Below are positions 1-8,429 of a stretch of 26,119 nucleotides of DNA, one piece after another; position 1 is the stretch's first letter, and each line of letters starts with the position of its first letter. The translations under genes were made by a program, and so were the position numbers. The DNA comes from a virus: positions 1 to 26,119 of the IMG/VR virus record IMGVR_UViG_3300031621_000031; one strand, given 5' to 3'. The notes below the pieces were generated by a model. It had not been told where the DNA came from and made no database searches. It worked only from the letters and a program-made list of their open reading frames with translations.

Positions 1-165
1 TGTAATAGGATTAATTTTGCATTCTATTTTATTATCATAGATATATTTGCACAACATATACAACACTATTGCACTATCAGCGCCGCCGGATAACTTTATT
101 CCTATATTTTTATAATCTTGTGAAAAATTAAAAATTATTGTATCTTGGCTATTTTTAACTATCAT
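1..165 (-). CDS. PP-loop ATP pyrophosphatase, N-terminal part (runs off left edge)
   Basis: An open frame starts at ATG 165-163 and continues without a stop to base 1, giving 55 residues. Residues about 24-35 read KLSGGADSAIVL. This is the SGGxDS P-loop of N-type ATP pyrophosphatases (the fold of QueC, TilS, GMP synthetase and the asparagine synthetase synthase domain), preceded by a hydrophobic strand (IGI). Such enzymes adenylate a carboxylate, carbonyl or base before amide, nitrile or thiol transfer. The start overlaps the TGA of the upstream radical SAM gene in an ATGA junction, so it is translated as part of the same operon. Which subfamily it belongs to cannot be judged without the C-terminal part. 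The PP-loop call is seen directly; substrate and pathway are unknown. Confidence 0.8.
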   Translation of the reverse strand, partial: MIVKNSQDTIIFNFSQDYKNIGIKLSGGADSAIVLYMLCKYIYDNKIECKINPIT

Positions 166-1220
166 AGGTTTACTCTCTTTGTATTTTTGCCGTAACCACT
201 ACTAAACTCAAACTTGTTTCCGCAGGTCCTTCCACAAGTATATATTCTTTTATACTTGTCACTTTGATTGTTCCAGGATCTATCTAAGTAGGTAGCAAAA
301 AATTCATGTTCTAATACTTTCCAACCGTACTTACGCATATCATTGAAATCGTCGCCATACAATTTATATAAATTATCAAAACTCTTTCTTTGTGGATTAT
401 TAGGTCCAAAGTATGCAGGTGCTCCCATCCAAGTGCAAGGCCATAACCGCATTTGCATATCAATAAACACACTTTGTTCTTTTTTGTACTTACATACAAT
501 AGGTGTTTGCTCTATATACTGCTCAAAGCTATCATACGTTTTTTTAAGATTGTTCATATCACTTTGATTGTGATTGTTTTTTTTATCTTTTACAATACTA
601 CCTTTACGTGTTTTAATTTCTTTTTGTTGCTGTTCTGCAAACCTGCCTGTGTATTTGGCATTAAACTGTTTAAAGCCCATGTCTGTTGCCATTTGTTTTG
701 CAGTTTCAATTTGATGGTAATTATGTTCAAACTCAATAAAGTACCAACGAGCATTGCCGCCAGCGTCTATAAATGCTTGTGCATTAGCCATTATTTTATC
801 AAAGTTGCTGTTTACTCTGTACAAGTGATTAGTATCAGCTAACCCATCTATACTAAAGTTTACAGTGATACGATCACTTTTTTGTGCTAACTCTCTCCAC
901 CAAGCAGGGGTTCTAGCACTACCATTTACTGCCATTTTAAATTCTTTAACACCTTGACTTATGCTGTAGTCTATACTATCATCTAGTGTGGGACTTGCAA
1001 GACTGTCGCCAAAGTTACCACAATGAAATAGTTTTATTGTATTGGGTTCAAATGGCTCTAGTATAATTTTATAGTCATCTATAGTTGTATCATCTATAGG
1101 CATGTAAGGATTGAGTTCAGTCTGGCTGCCATGAAATCTAGCACACTGAGGACAAGCAAGTTGGCATCTGCTTGTGTGATCCATTTGTATTGTTTTAATC
1201 TCATTCAGATTCAGAAACAA
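162..1220 (-). CDS. Radical SAM protein with C-terminal SPASM/twitch-like cysteines (CGNxGD subfamily)
   Basis: This is a 352-residue radical SAM enzyme. The [4Fe-4S]/SAM motif is C19-x3-C23-x2-C26 (CQLACPQC). Where most family members have GGEP there is CGNFGD at residues 67-72. C-terminal cysteines C243, C262, C329 and C333 probably bind an auxiliary iron-sulfur cluster. It is clearly paralogous to the protein at 5309-6376: both carry FSxDGLxDTNHxYR, QAFIxAGGxAR, FEHNxHQ and TGRF, and their cysteines align. The start is TTG at 1220-1218. It keeps the first barrel strand (IKTIQ) and has AAAGGA 8 bases upstream; the first ATG, 12 codons later, would cut that strand. The gene overlaps the upstream gene by 20 bases. 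Radical SAM membership is firm; the substrate is unknown. Confidence 0.9.
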   Translation of the reverse strand: MFLNLNEIKTIQMDHTSRCQLACPQCARFHGSQTELNPYMPIDDTTIDDYKIILEPFEPNTIKLFHCGNFGDSLASPTLDDSIDYSISQGVKEFKMAVNGSARTPAWWRELAQKSDRITVNFSIDGLADTNHLYRVNSNFDKIMANAQAFIDAGGNARWYFIEFEHNYHQIETAKQMATDMGFKQFNAKYTGRFAEQQQKEIKTRKGSIVKDKKNNHNQSDMNNLKKTYDSFEQYIEQTPIVCKYKKEQSVFIDMQMRLWPCTWMGAPAYFGPNNPQRKSFDNLYKLYGDDFNDMRKYGWKVLEHEFFATYLDRSWNNQSDKYKRIYTCGRTCGNKFEFSSGYGKNTKRVNL

Positions 1221-2583
1221 CTTCGGTATCCTTTAACAACTCGTACAGCTCGGGTATAGACTTTTCTATACTATGTCCACGAATTTTATCTAATTTTCTA
1301 GTAGCTTTCCAAAACATAGGTATTGCTGCACTAAAATCTTTTGCATACATATAATCAACATATTGATCTAATAATCCTACAGCATCTCTGCGACTTGCTG
1401 CTTTGCGTTCTTCAGTGAAATCACTTTCGTCTATTATTTTAAGTAGTCTTGGTTTGTAATCTTCATACTTTTGTTTGATATGATCTTTAGCAAACTTAGG
1501 CAACATACGAATGTTATAAAATTTAGGGCCGTGCAACGGATGTGGTGTAATAATAGGACGCCACTCGTCGTCATTTACACGAGGTATTTTGTTTAGCAAT
1601 ATCCATTCCATAAACTCTGGAAAATGCAACACGTTAAAAACATTAATAGTTGCTGCTATCCAAACTTTAAAATTACCTTCTGCTTGACTTACTTTAAGTA
1701 AATTTTCGTGTATCTTATTAAAACGACTAGGAGGACGCATATAGTATTGTATATCGCCTACACCGTCGACGCTTGCACCTAAATTTACTTGTTTAAAGTG
1801 TTTCCAAATGTCCCAAGCACGTTGTGGTATATTTGTCATATTAGTATTGTATTCTACAATAATGTTTTTTGCACAGTCTTGGTCAACACATTTCTGTAAA
1901 AATTCGTAGTGTCTATCAATGATTAATGGCTCACCACCTACAATGTACAGTTTACGTATTTGATCTATGTTGTTGTCCATCTGTACCCAATAATGATCAC
2001 TTTCGTGCCAATTGTATAGGTCAGTTTCTGGCTCATATTTTCCTTTTGCATTTTTAATAAGTTTAACCTTACCGTGGCTGTCTTTATAACTATCACCCCA
2101 TAACTTAACTTGATCTTCGTACCACATACTACTATCAGTAGGGCCACACATTCGACATTTTAAATTACATAAGTTACCAAACCGCACATCATAAAAACTG
2201 CAATTTATTTCATCTTCTTCAATTGTACCGTCGGCTGCTGTTTTAGATAATAAATCTTCCCAATTAAATTCTCCGCGTTCAATCCAAATTTTATTTTCGT
2301 AATCAATACGAGCATTCATGCCCGATGACATTTCTGTTTGACAACGAACACATTCAGGATGCCATTTGCCTTCCATCATATACTTGCGTATTTCTTTTGA
2401 CAATTCGCTGTTACGTACTTTCTTAAGATCAGCTGTACGAGCATTATACTCTTTTCCGTCCTCATCGCGCAGTATACCGCCTGTCGGCCCGTGCTGTGCC
2501 TGACAACATACACGAATATCTCCGTTTGCTCTAAGGCTTTGACTCATCCACGGTACAGGACATAATGTTTCTAGTTTACTCAT
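1201..2583 (-). CDS. Radical SAM protein with N-terminal twitch domain
   Basis: This is a 460-residue protein in two parts. Residues about 1-85 hold an auxiliary-cluster cysteine set, C8-PVPW, C26-C27, C78 and C81, in the order normally seen in C-terminal SPASM/twitch domains. The radical SAM core follows, with C139-x3-C143-x2-C146 (CNLKCRMC) and GGEP at 216-219. The layout matches the family catalogued as twitch domain-containing radical SAM proteins. Paralogues in this window are at 2576, 3892 and 9909; the closest looks like 3892-5301, which shares the NWH insertion before the GGE motif. ATG 2583-2581 is preceded by GGAG at 7 bases and overlaps the upstream gene by 8 bases. The protein is probably a cytosolic modification enzyme; the substrate is not known. 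Confidence 0.9.
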   Translation of the reverse strand: MSKLETLCPVPWMSQSLRANGDIRVCCQAQHGPTGGILRDEDGKEYNARTADLKKVRNSELSKEIRKYMMEGKWHPECVRCQTEMSSGMNARIDYENKIWIERGEFNWEDLLSKTAADGTIEEDEINCSFYDVRFGNLCNLKCRMCGPTDSSMWYEDQVKLWGDSYKDSHGKVKLIKNAKGKYEPETDLYNWHESDHYWVQMDNNIDQIRKLYIVGGEPLIIDRHYEFLQKCVDQDCAKNIIVEYNTNMTNIPQRAWDIWKHFKQVNLGASVDGVGDIQYYMRPPSRFNKIHENLLKVSQAEGNFKVWIAATINVFNVLHFPEFMEWILLNKIPRVNDDEWRPIITPHPLHGPKFYNIRMLPKFAKDHIKQKYEDYKPRLLKIIDESDFTEERKAASRRDAVGLLDQYVDYMYAKDFSAAIPMFWKATRKLDKIRGHSIEKSIPELYELLKDTEVVSESE

Positions 2584-3895
2584 TTAAGTACTCCAAGTGT
2601 GGGAATGTTTTCCAGTAGTCTACGTTACGCAATTCGTTTAATTTGAGATAGTATTCTCTTGCTTTATTATTAAGTACATTGTCTATCCTAGTTTCTGCAG
2701 ACAATGCTTTTATAAGTCCTTGTATTGCTTTAGTTTCTCTTTTTTTATGTTTACTAGTATTACATAACCAACTACTTTTAATAAACTCTTCGAGATCAGC
2801 AATTTCTTGTTGTCTATAACTAAGTGGTACAAGTTCATGACGCATCCATTCTTTACCACGTACACTTGTAAATCCTAAATGAAAGCGTTCATTGTTAGTA
2901 CGATTACACATGTCATCAAAGTATTGTAGCATAGGAACTAGCCCTATACAATTAAGAGCTTGCAAACAAGTTTGTGTTACCATTTCCCATTCGTTGTGTA
3001 AGTTGTTTGAATTTTCTATACTAGTTATAACACTATCCCAATTAGTATGATAACGTATTAGTTCATCTTTTTCTTGTCCAGCATCAATACTAAAACGTAG
3101 TAGGCCGCCTTTGAAATGATTTAATAGATCTACTATTTCGTCTGTTATCAATGTTGCATTAGTGCTTATATCAAGACTAATATTTTTTGCATAATGTGTT
3201 TTAGCAATACTCCAAATAAAGTTAATGCTGTGTCTATCTGCAAATACCTCACCACCTCTAAACTCCATATACAATACATGTTCAAGGTTAGACATTATTT
3301 GTTCTTTAAAAAATTTACTTTGACTTAAATATTCTTCACCTGAACGTTTTGCAATATCTAAACTACCTTGCATTTGGTTTGTTATTTTATCGCCCCACTT
3401 GGAGTATTCTTTGTACATCATACTACTAAGATTAGGCGAACACATCACACAACTTAAATTGCATTTGGTGCTTAATCGTACTTCCCACCACTGTGGCATA
3501 ACATCCACATGACCATTTGCATCATAATACTTTTGTAAATGCGGTTTTACACGTTCTAAAAATCTTTTATTCTTACCAGTACGTTTACTTCCAAATCCAC
3601 TATTTTCCATTCTGTAACAGAATTCACAGTTACTAAGTTTTTCTCCGTTAAGCATTTTCATACGGAAGTCTTTCATAAAAGGACCATTCCATAAGTCTTC
3701 AATCTTATCTTTACTTAAATTATATACATTAGTGTCACTAGAATAAGTATTAGGAGTTATCTCGTCTAGAGTCATTTCTTTTGGAATACCATAGTCAATA
3801 CCTTCAATACTACAGCATACTCTAGCATCGCCCTTGCCCCTAGTGTTTAATTGTACAAAGGGAACAATGCAAAAGTTTTCTTCTTTTACATTCAT
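2576..3895 (-). CDS. Radical SAM protein with N-terminal twitch domain
   Basis: This is a 439-residue member of the N-terminal twitch radical SAM group. Auxiliary cysteines are C9 (CIVPF), C27-C28, C90 and C93. The core motif is C145-x3-C149-x2-C152 (CNLSCVMC). The GGE motif is atypical, RGGEV at residues 213-217, with valine in place of proline. It lacks the long insertion between core motif and GGE that contains NWH in the paralogues at 1201 and 3892, and is the most divergent of the four. ATG 3895-3893 has AAAGGA just upstream and forms a 4-base ATGA overlap with the preceding gene. Its stop overlaps the next start by 8 bases. The family call is firm; the reaction is unknown. Confidence 0.9.
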   Translation of the reverse strand: MNVKEENFCIVPFVQLNTRGKGDARVCCSIEGIDYGIPKEMTLDEITPNTYSSDTNVYNLSKDKIEDLWNGPFMKDFRMKMLNGEKLSNCEFCYRMENSGFGSKRTGKNKRFLERVKPHLQKYYDANGHVDVMPQWWEVRLSTKCNLSCVMCSPNLSSMMYKEYSKWGDKITNQMQGSLDIAKRSGEEYLSQSKFFKEQIMSNLEHVLYMEFRGGEVFADRHSINFIWSIAKTHYAKNISLDISTNATLITDEIVDLLNHFKGGLLRFSIDAGQEKDELIRYHTNWDSVITSIENSNNLHNEWEMVTQTCLQALNCIGLVPMLQYFDDMCNRTNNERFHLGFTSVRGKEWMRHELVPLSYRQQEIADLEEFIKSSWLCNTSKHKKRETKAIQGLIKALSAETRIDNVLNNKAREYYLKLNELRNVDYWKTFPHLEYLNE

Positions 3896-5301
3896 ATTAT
3901 GTCCTTTAGTATTGGAAATATCTCAGGAAATTTTTCTGTCCATCCTCGTTGTTTGTTAACTAAATTTATATATTCTTTTGTCTCTGGAAGTCTGGCACTC
4001 CAATCCTCACTGTTCATAAATCTTATAATGCCTTTAAAGCGTTTTATACCGTATGGTGCATTTAGCCATTGTTCCTTTGTAATACCTGCTTCTTCTACAC
4101 CAGTAAATAGTTGCCAGTTTTCTTCCATCCAAGGAAAAAATTCATTTTCGTATTTGTCTGTAATTTCTTTTTTAATGTGTGCAGGTAGCACTTTTACATT
4201 TAGTTGTGGTGGCCAATATGCAAAATGCATATTAATGCCGCCTGCCCCTAGAGGCCATTTGTTTAATTTTTTAAAACCTTGTTCAACTTTCCATTTTACA
4301 AACTCTGGTATGTAAGCTACGTTAAGTGCCATAATAGTAGTTGCTGTAGTAACTTCTACTTGTGGTGCTGTATTATCTAACATATGGAATACACGTTCTT
4401 GATGTTCCCAAGTACTAGGATAACGTATATAATCATTTTGCTCGCCAAATGCATCTATACTGTAGTGGAAACGCACACGCTTAAACTGTGCCCATAGATC
4501 AAATAAATCATCACGCCATTCTACAGCATTTGAATTATAACGTAGTTCCATATTCTTAGCATGTCCACGTTTAATACATTCTTCTAACAATTCATAGTGT
4601 TCATCAATAATTAAACTTTCGCCGCCTGCAAAATACAACTGATACATATGCGGGATTTGATCCATTAGGTCTGCCCAAAAACGGGGATTATTTTTGTGCC
4701 AGTTATAACTTGCCCCGTCATTACGACCTTTGTTTGTCCATTGACTTGTATTAGCAAGTTTCTCATTTTTCATTTGCGGAGTAATTGCTTTCCAGTCTTT
4801 AATCCATCCTGTTGAGTCATGTGGTGAACACATTACACATGCTAGTTGGCATTTACTTCCTAAACGTAAATCAATATATCTAATTTTTGGAGGTATACTT
4901 CCATCTTCTTTTGTTTCAGCTACTAATTCATCGATGTTAAATCTATTGCCCCAGTATTCAGTTTCCCAGTTACGTTTACTTAGATGACCCTGTTCTTCTT
5001 CTTTGTAACACTTGAGGCAACTAGCAGGCTTTTCGCCACGCAGCATCATTTTACGCACATTACGCATGTAGCCACTATTCCATGCTTCTTCTAATGTTGT
5101 ATGGTTGAAGTTAGCAGGAACGCCGTCATCGTTTTTAACTATTCCAACTTCGCCGCCACCTACTTTTTTATTTGAATCAGGATCTTGTACACTACTTGCA
5201 TTTGAAGTACAACATGTACGCATTTTGCCGTCTGGGCGGCTACTTAGATGCATCCACGGTAATGCACAAAATGTTTCTGATGGTAATATTTTATTGCTCA
5301 T
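3892..5301 (-). CDS. Radical SAM protein with N-terminal twitch domain
   Basis: Numbered from ATG 5301 this protein has 469 residues. Auxiliary cysteines are C12 (CALPW), C30-C31, C95 and C98; the core is C151-x3-C155-x2-C158 (CQLACVMC), with GGES at 226-229. The open frame extends to a TTG at 5337. I prefer ATG 5301 because it lies 7 bases after the upstream stop and leaves the short leader before the first cysteine seen in the three paralogues; the TTG has no Shine-Dalgarno and would overlap the previous gene by 29 bases. The ATG itself has only a weak Shine-Dalgarno. This junction is the only non-overlapping one in the 17-gene cluster. The protein is close to that at 1201-2583. Substrate unknown. 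Confidence 0.88.
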   Translation of the reverse strand: MSNKILPSETFCALPWMHLSSRPDGKMRTCCTSNASSVQDPDSNKKVGGGEVGIVKNDDGVPANFNHTTLEEAWNSGYMRNVRKMMLRGEKPASCLKCYKEEEQGHLSKRNWETEYWGNRFNIDELVAETKEDGSIPPKIRYIDLRLGSKCQLACVMCSPHDSTGWIKDWKAITPQMKNEKLANTSQWTNKGRNDGASYNWHKNNPRFWADLMDQIPHMYQLYFAGGESLIIDEHYELLEECIKRGHAKNMELRYNSNAVEWRDDLFDLWAQFKRVRFHYSIDAFGEQNDYIRYPSTWEHQERVFHMLDNTAPQVEVTTATTIMALNVAYIPEFVKWKVEQGFKKLNKWPLGAGGINMHFAYWPPQLNVKVLPAHIKKEITDKYENEFFPWMEENWQLFTGVEEAGITKEQWLNAPYGIKRFKGIIRFMNSEDWSARLPETKEYINLVNKQRGWTEKFPEIFPILKDII

Positions 5302-5308
5302 ACTGTAC

Positions 5309-6376
5309 TTATTTAAACTGTTCTGCAAAGGGATCAAACTCGGCGCCGCACTTCATGGCACATACTTTTAGTTTGCCGGTGCCGCAGCTGGGCTTATTCC
5401 AGCTTGCTTGTATGCTATCAAAGATGCCTGTGTCAAACACTGCCTCAAGGCCGTTACGTGCTTGTAAGGCGCTTATATCGGGTATAAAGTCCCATATTTG
5501 CTCTACCTTAGGATCTTTATGCCACCATTTATACATGCGTCCAGCAGTCCAGCAGCATGGCAGTGCTAATCCTTCTGCTGTTATGAATAAGCTATTATCT
5601 TTCTTTACTTTACAAATAATAGGAGCAGCATCATAATATGTATCCATAGTACCGTATTTCTTGAGGATCACCTCTTGCTTGGTAAGTGCTTTGTTCTGGT
5701 ACTTTGTGTCTGGCTTTTTAAGCTCGGCTGTATCTTTACCTTTGCGGTCTTTGGCTTGATGCTTTTCTTTTTTGTTTGTATTTGTATCTACAAATCTTCC
5801 TGTTTTCTTTTTCATAAATTTTTCACACCCCCATTTGTTAGCAAGTGCTTCTGCTTCTTCAACTTGGTGTTGATTATGCTCAAATATTAAATAGTCCCAA
5901 CGTGCTCTACCTCCGGCATTTATAAACGCCTGCATGTTACGTTCTATGTTATCCCAAACAACACCTTGACGATAGATATGGTTAGTATCGCGTAAACCAT
6001 CAACGCTAAAAATAACAGCCCCCATGCTGCCAAAAGTTATAGCTAAATCTTTCCACCATGCCTCATTTTTAGCTCCTCCGTTAGTATTCATGCTCAACCA
6101 CATATTAGGATTGTGTTCTCTAAAGTATTTGAAGATTTCTAATGTATCTTTAGCAACAATAGGATCACCTAAGTTGCCACACATATACATTGTTTTAAGC
6201 TGTGCAATAAAACTTGGTTTGAAGATTTGTTTACAGTCCTCAAGTTTAAGCTCGTCAAGATTGATATGTGGATTAATACCCTCACCGTTCATATTACGAT
6301 CACACATAGGACAACTTGCTTGACAGTTTTGTGTTACTTCAAGATGAATTGTTTTTATATCTTCAAGTGCGTACAT
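5309..6376 (-). CDS. Radical SAM protein with C-terminal SPASM/twitch-like cysteines (CGNxGD subfamily)
   Basis: This is a 355-residue paralogue of the protein at 162-1220. The SAM-cluster motif is C18-x3-C22-x2-C25 (CQASCPMC). CGNLGD at residues 66-71 replaces GGEP. C-terminal cysteines are C255, C274-C275, C331, C339 and C343; four of these align with the C243, C262, C329 and C333 of the paralogue. A lysine-rich stretch at about 195-225 separates the core from the C-terminal domain. ATG 6376-6374 has GGAG 5 bases upstream, and that signal lies inside the end of the preceding gene. Two copies of this subfamily in one operon suggest two related substrates or two successive steps. That is inference. 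Confidence 0.9.
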   Translation of the reverse strand: MYALEDIKTIHLEVTQNCQASCPMCDRNMNGEGINPHINLDELKLEDCKQIFKPSFIAQLKTMYMCGNLGDPIVAKDTLEIFKYFREHNPNMWLSMNTNGGAKNEAWWKDLAITFGSMGAVIFSVDGLRDTNHIYRQGVVWDNIERNMQAFINAGGRARWDYLIFEHNQHQVEEAEALANKWGCEKFMKKKTGRFVDTNTNKKEKHQAKDRKGKDTAELKKPDTKYQNKALTKQEVILKKYGTMDTYYDAAPIICKVKKDNSLFITAEGLALPCCWTAGRMYKWWHKDPKVEQIWDFIPDISALQARNGLEAVFDTGIFDSIQASWNKPSCGTGKLKVCAMKCGAEFDPFAEQFK

Positions 6377-7295
6377 CTTCTCTCCACTTAGGTATTCTTA
6401 TGTCAGGTACACAATCACAATATTCGTTTTGGCATATTATGCTTTCCATTTTTTTAATTTTTTTATCTTTAATATTTCCTAAAAGATGTTTTTTAGCTGT
6501 GCTACACTGTGCTCCATAAACATTCCCGTCGTGCCAAACTATTAGTCTTTTACTTCCTGCCTCGCATCTCCAACCTTTAAATGTATTTTGTTTGTTAGTA
6601 ATGAGTGTGCTTGCATATTGTACAGGGTAATGTTTATCATCTATTACAAAATGTGTTGATACATCTAATGGTGTATGTACTGATTTGCCATATTTAAAAC
6701 CTTTTATAAAATCTAAATCTTTTTTTTCATAGGAAATAACTTTACCGTTGGTCCACCAATTTGTAATGGGTTTTACCATCATATCAATTTTTATATTAGA
6801 TTCTACTATTTTATTAATCATATCTTTTGCTTCAGGTATTTTAGATTTATCAAATAATATTAATGCAGTGGTATAACATTTTTCTGCACATAACCTAGAA
6901 ACTTCAATAATATGTTCTGGCGTTGCAAATTCTAAATGTACACTTATTGTTACTCTTTTGATATCAGTTTCATCTAAAAACTTTTTCCACCAACGCAATG
7001 TTCTACTACCGTTAGTAACAATTTCTGTTCTCCAATTCTTATCTAATCCATTAATAAATTTTGACAGGCCAGGCCAAAGTGTAGGTTCGCCGCCACTGAG
7101 TAAAAGTAACTTTTTGTTAGAATTAATATCAGTATGAATAAAATTCCAAAACTCTAAAGATTCTTCTACATCTGGAAAACCGCTAGTTTTATCATAATGA
7201 ATAGGATGGCAGTATGCACACTTATAATTACATACGTCACTTAATACCCATTCGGCATTCAATGTTTCAGGTAGATCATTAGTAACTTTTTTCAT
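6363..7295 (-). CDS. Radical SAM protein, short type, tandem copy 2
   Basis: This is a 310-residue radical SAM enzyme with the core motif C22-x3-C26-x2-C29 (CNYKCAYC) and GGEP at 68-71. Cysteines C244, C264, C288, C293 and C295 near the C-terminus look like an auxiliary cluster site. Its length equals that of its upstream neighbour at 7279-8211, and the two share VCNY.C.YC, LxxxGGEPTxWP, TNGSRTLxWW, HLEFAxxEHI, FKGW.C and the end PDIRIPKWR, so they are a tandem duplication. ATG 7295 has GGAG 5 bases upstream, supplied by the repeated 31-base segment in the neighbour. The gene overlaps its neighbours by 17 and 14 bases. The target is unknown; CxxxCxxC and GGEP alone do not show whether it resembles QueE or RiPP enzymes. 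Confidence 0.9.
   Translation of the reverse strand: MKKVTNDLPETLNAEWVLSDVCNYKCAYCHPIHYDKTSGFPDVEESLEFWNFIHTDINSNKKLLLLSGGEPTLWPGLSKFINGLDKNWRTEIVTNGSRTLRWWKKFLDETDIKRVTISVHLEFATPEHIIEVSRLCAEKCYTTALILFDKSKIPEAKDMINKIVESNIKIDMMVKPITNWWTNGKVISYEKKDLDFIKGFKYGKSVHTPLDVSTHFVIDDKHYPVQYASTLITNKQNTFKGWRCEAGSKRLIVWHDGNVYGAQCSTAKKHLLGNIKDKKIKKMESIICQNEYCDCVPDIRIPKWREDVRT
6379..6409. repeat. 31-base direct repeat, copy in radical SAM gene 6363-7295
   Basis: This segment is identical to 7298-7328. It encodes PDIRIPKWR at the end of one radical SAM protein and also carries the GGAG ribosome site for the gene at 5309-6376. Confidence 0.85.
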
Positions 7296-8211
7296 TGTCT
7301 CTCCACTTAGGTATTCTTATGTCAGGTAAGCATGTACAGTAATTAGTGTTACAAACTACAGGATCATTAGGAATATGGTAACTTTCATCATATATATTTC
7401 CTATATTCATAGATTTTGCAGTACTACACTGTGCAAGACTTATATCTCCGTTGTGCCAAATAACAACTCGAGTTTTACCTAATGCACATTTCCAACCTTT
7501 AAAGTTGTGTTTGTTTTGTGATACTAATTCAAGTCCATATGAATAATGCTTCTTCTTACCATCAACAATTAAGTGTGTCGGAATGCCTTGTGCAATGTTA
7601 ATTTTAGAAGTATGATGTTTAAATGTTTTTATAAATTGTTTTTGCTCGTCGGTATATTCTTGTGCTAATCCGTCTAGTCCTCTAATAGGTTTTACAAATA
7701 TACTACACTCTAATTCTTTAAATTTATCTGCATAGTCTTGAATAAGATGAAAGTTTTTTTGATCAGCTAACAGCAACAAGGTTAAATTAGTTCGCTTGTG
7801 TAATAGTTTACCGACATTAAAAATATGTTCTAAACTTGCAAATTCTAAATGTGTACTAATTGCAACCCTTGCAAGATTATCATAATTATCTAATAGTTTA
7901 CTCCACCACTTTAGCGTTCTAGATCCGTTAGTCGTCAACTGTGTATAATAATTTTTGTCTAGTTCATTTAAAAATGGAATTAGTTTGGGCCATACAGTAG
8001 GTTCACCTCCGGTAAGGTTTAGTAACTTTGGACCCGGTTGTACTTCTTTATGTAAATAGTTAAAAAAGTCTAAAGCCTTGTAGTAATCAGGCTGTCCTGA
8101 ACTTCCACCGTATAGATCCTCCTGGCAGTAACTACAAGAATAATTACAAACATTACTTACTACCCATTCAATATTCATTCCATTAGGATTATCAGGAAAT
8201 ATACTTTTCAT
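7279..8211 (-). CDS. Radical SAM protein, short type, tandem copy 1
   Basis: This is a 310-residue radical SAM protein with C22-x3-C26-x2-C29 (CNYSCSYC), GGEP at 68-71, and C-terminal cysteines C242, C262, C287, C292 and C294. It is the tandem paralogue of the gene just downstream. Protein similarity spans the full length, but DNA identity is concentrated in the 31-base segment at the 3' end (PDIRIPKWR). The start ATG 8211-8209 overlaps the stop of the preceding small gene in an ATGA junction; only a weak AAGG lies upstream, so translational coupling is likely. The protein is predicted soluble, with no signal peptide or membrane segment visible. Substrate unknown. Confidence 0.9.
   Translation of the reverse strand: MKSIFPDNPNGMNIEWVVSNVCNYSCSYCQEDLYGGSSGQPDYYKALDFFNYLHKEVQPGPKLLNLTGGEPTVWPKLIPFLNELDKNYYTQLTTNGSRTLKWWSKLLDNYDNLARVAISTHLEFASLEHIFNVGKLLHKRTNLTLLLLADQKNFHLIQDYADKFKELECSIFVKPIRGLDGLAQEYTDEQKQFIKTFKHHTSKINIAQGIPTHLIVDGKKKHYSYGLELVSQNKHNFKGWKCALGKTRVVIWHNGDISLAQCSTAKSMNIGNIYDESYHIPNDPVVCNTNYCTCLPDIRIPKWRDNEKSY
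7298..7328. repeat. 31-base direct repeat, copy in radical SAM gene 7279-8211
   Basis: This segment is identical to 6379-6409. It encodes PDIRIPKWR and carries the GGAG ribosome site for the gene at 6363-7295. It marks a tandem gene duplication or later gene conversion. Confidence 0.85.
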
Positions 8212-8429
8212 TCAGATACTAACCTTACTTTTTTGCCGGGGCCTGTACGACTGGGCAAGTCACCATACTGATCTACATACCAATCTATTACAGCCTTATA
8301 CCAATTTTCGCTATTGTGATGTGCTTGTTTATTAAACTGATGTATGTTATTGTTTGTTGCTTGCATTGTACTCAAGGCTCTGGCGCTTTCCTTTTGTAGT
8401 TGTCGTAGGGTCAAATTACTTGTATCCAA
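8208..8429 (-). CDS. Small protein of unknown function (73 aa)
   Basis: I do not recognise this 73-residue protein. It is hydrophilic and looks mostly helical at the N-terminus (LTLRQLQKESARAL), then has an Asn/His/Gln-rich middle, an aromatic stretch (WYKAVIDWYVDQYGDLP) and a basic end (GPGKKVRLVSE). There is no cysteine. The only start compatible with the full frame is TTG 8429-8427, inside the end of the methyltransferase-like gene; the first ATG is at codon 22. The gene is held between that gene and a radical SAM gene by overlaps of 14 and 4 bases, so a role in the same pathway is plausible, as a carrier, chaperone or peptide substrate. That is speculation from position only. Confidence 0.6.
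   Translation of the reverse strand: MDTSNLTLRQLQKESARALSTMQATNNNIHQFNKQAHHNSENWYKAVIDWYVDQYGDLPSRTGPGKKVRLVSE

Noticed and set aside
453-842. Plus-strand open frames, for example 453-842, 3851-4315, 5172-5636, 9180-9710, 19576-20379 and 20521-21177
   Set aside because: Each lies entirely opposite a better-supported minus-strand gene, has low-complexity or Cys/Ser/Leu-rich composition typical of a shadow frame, and shows no recognisable domain.
5302-5337. Upstream extension of the radical SAM gene to TTG 5337
   Set aside because: There is no ribosome site, the overlap with the previous gene would be 29 bases, and the 12 extra residues have no counterpart in the paralogues.
6363-8211. Assignment of the short radical SAM proteins to QueE (deazaguanine synthesis)
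   Set aside because: CxxxCxxC and GGEP are generic, the proteins are longer than typical QueE, and they carry extra C-terminal cysteines. The PP-loop gene alone does not prove a QueC partner.
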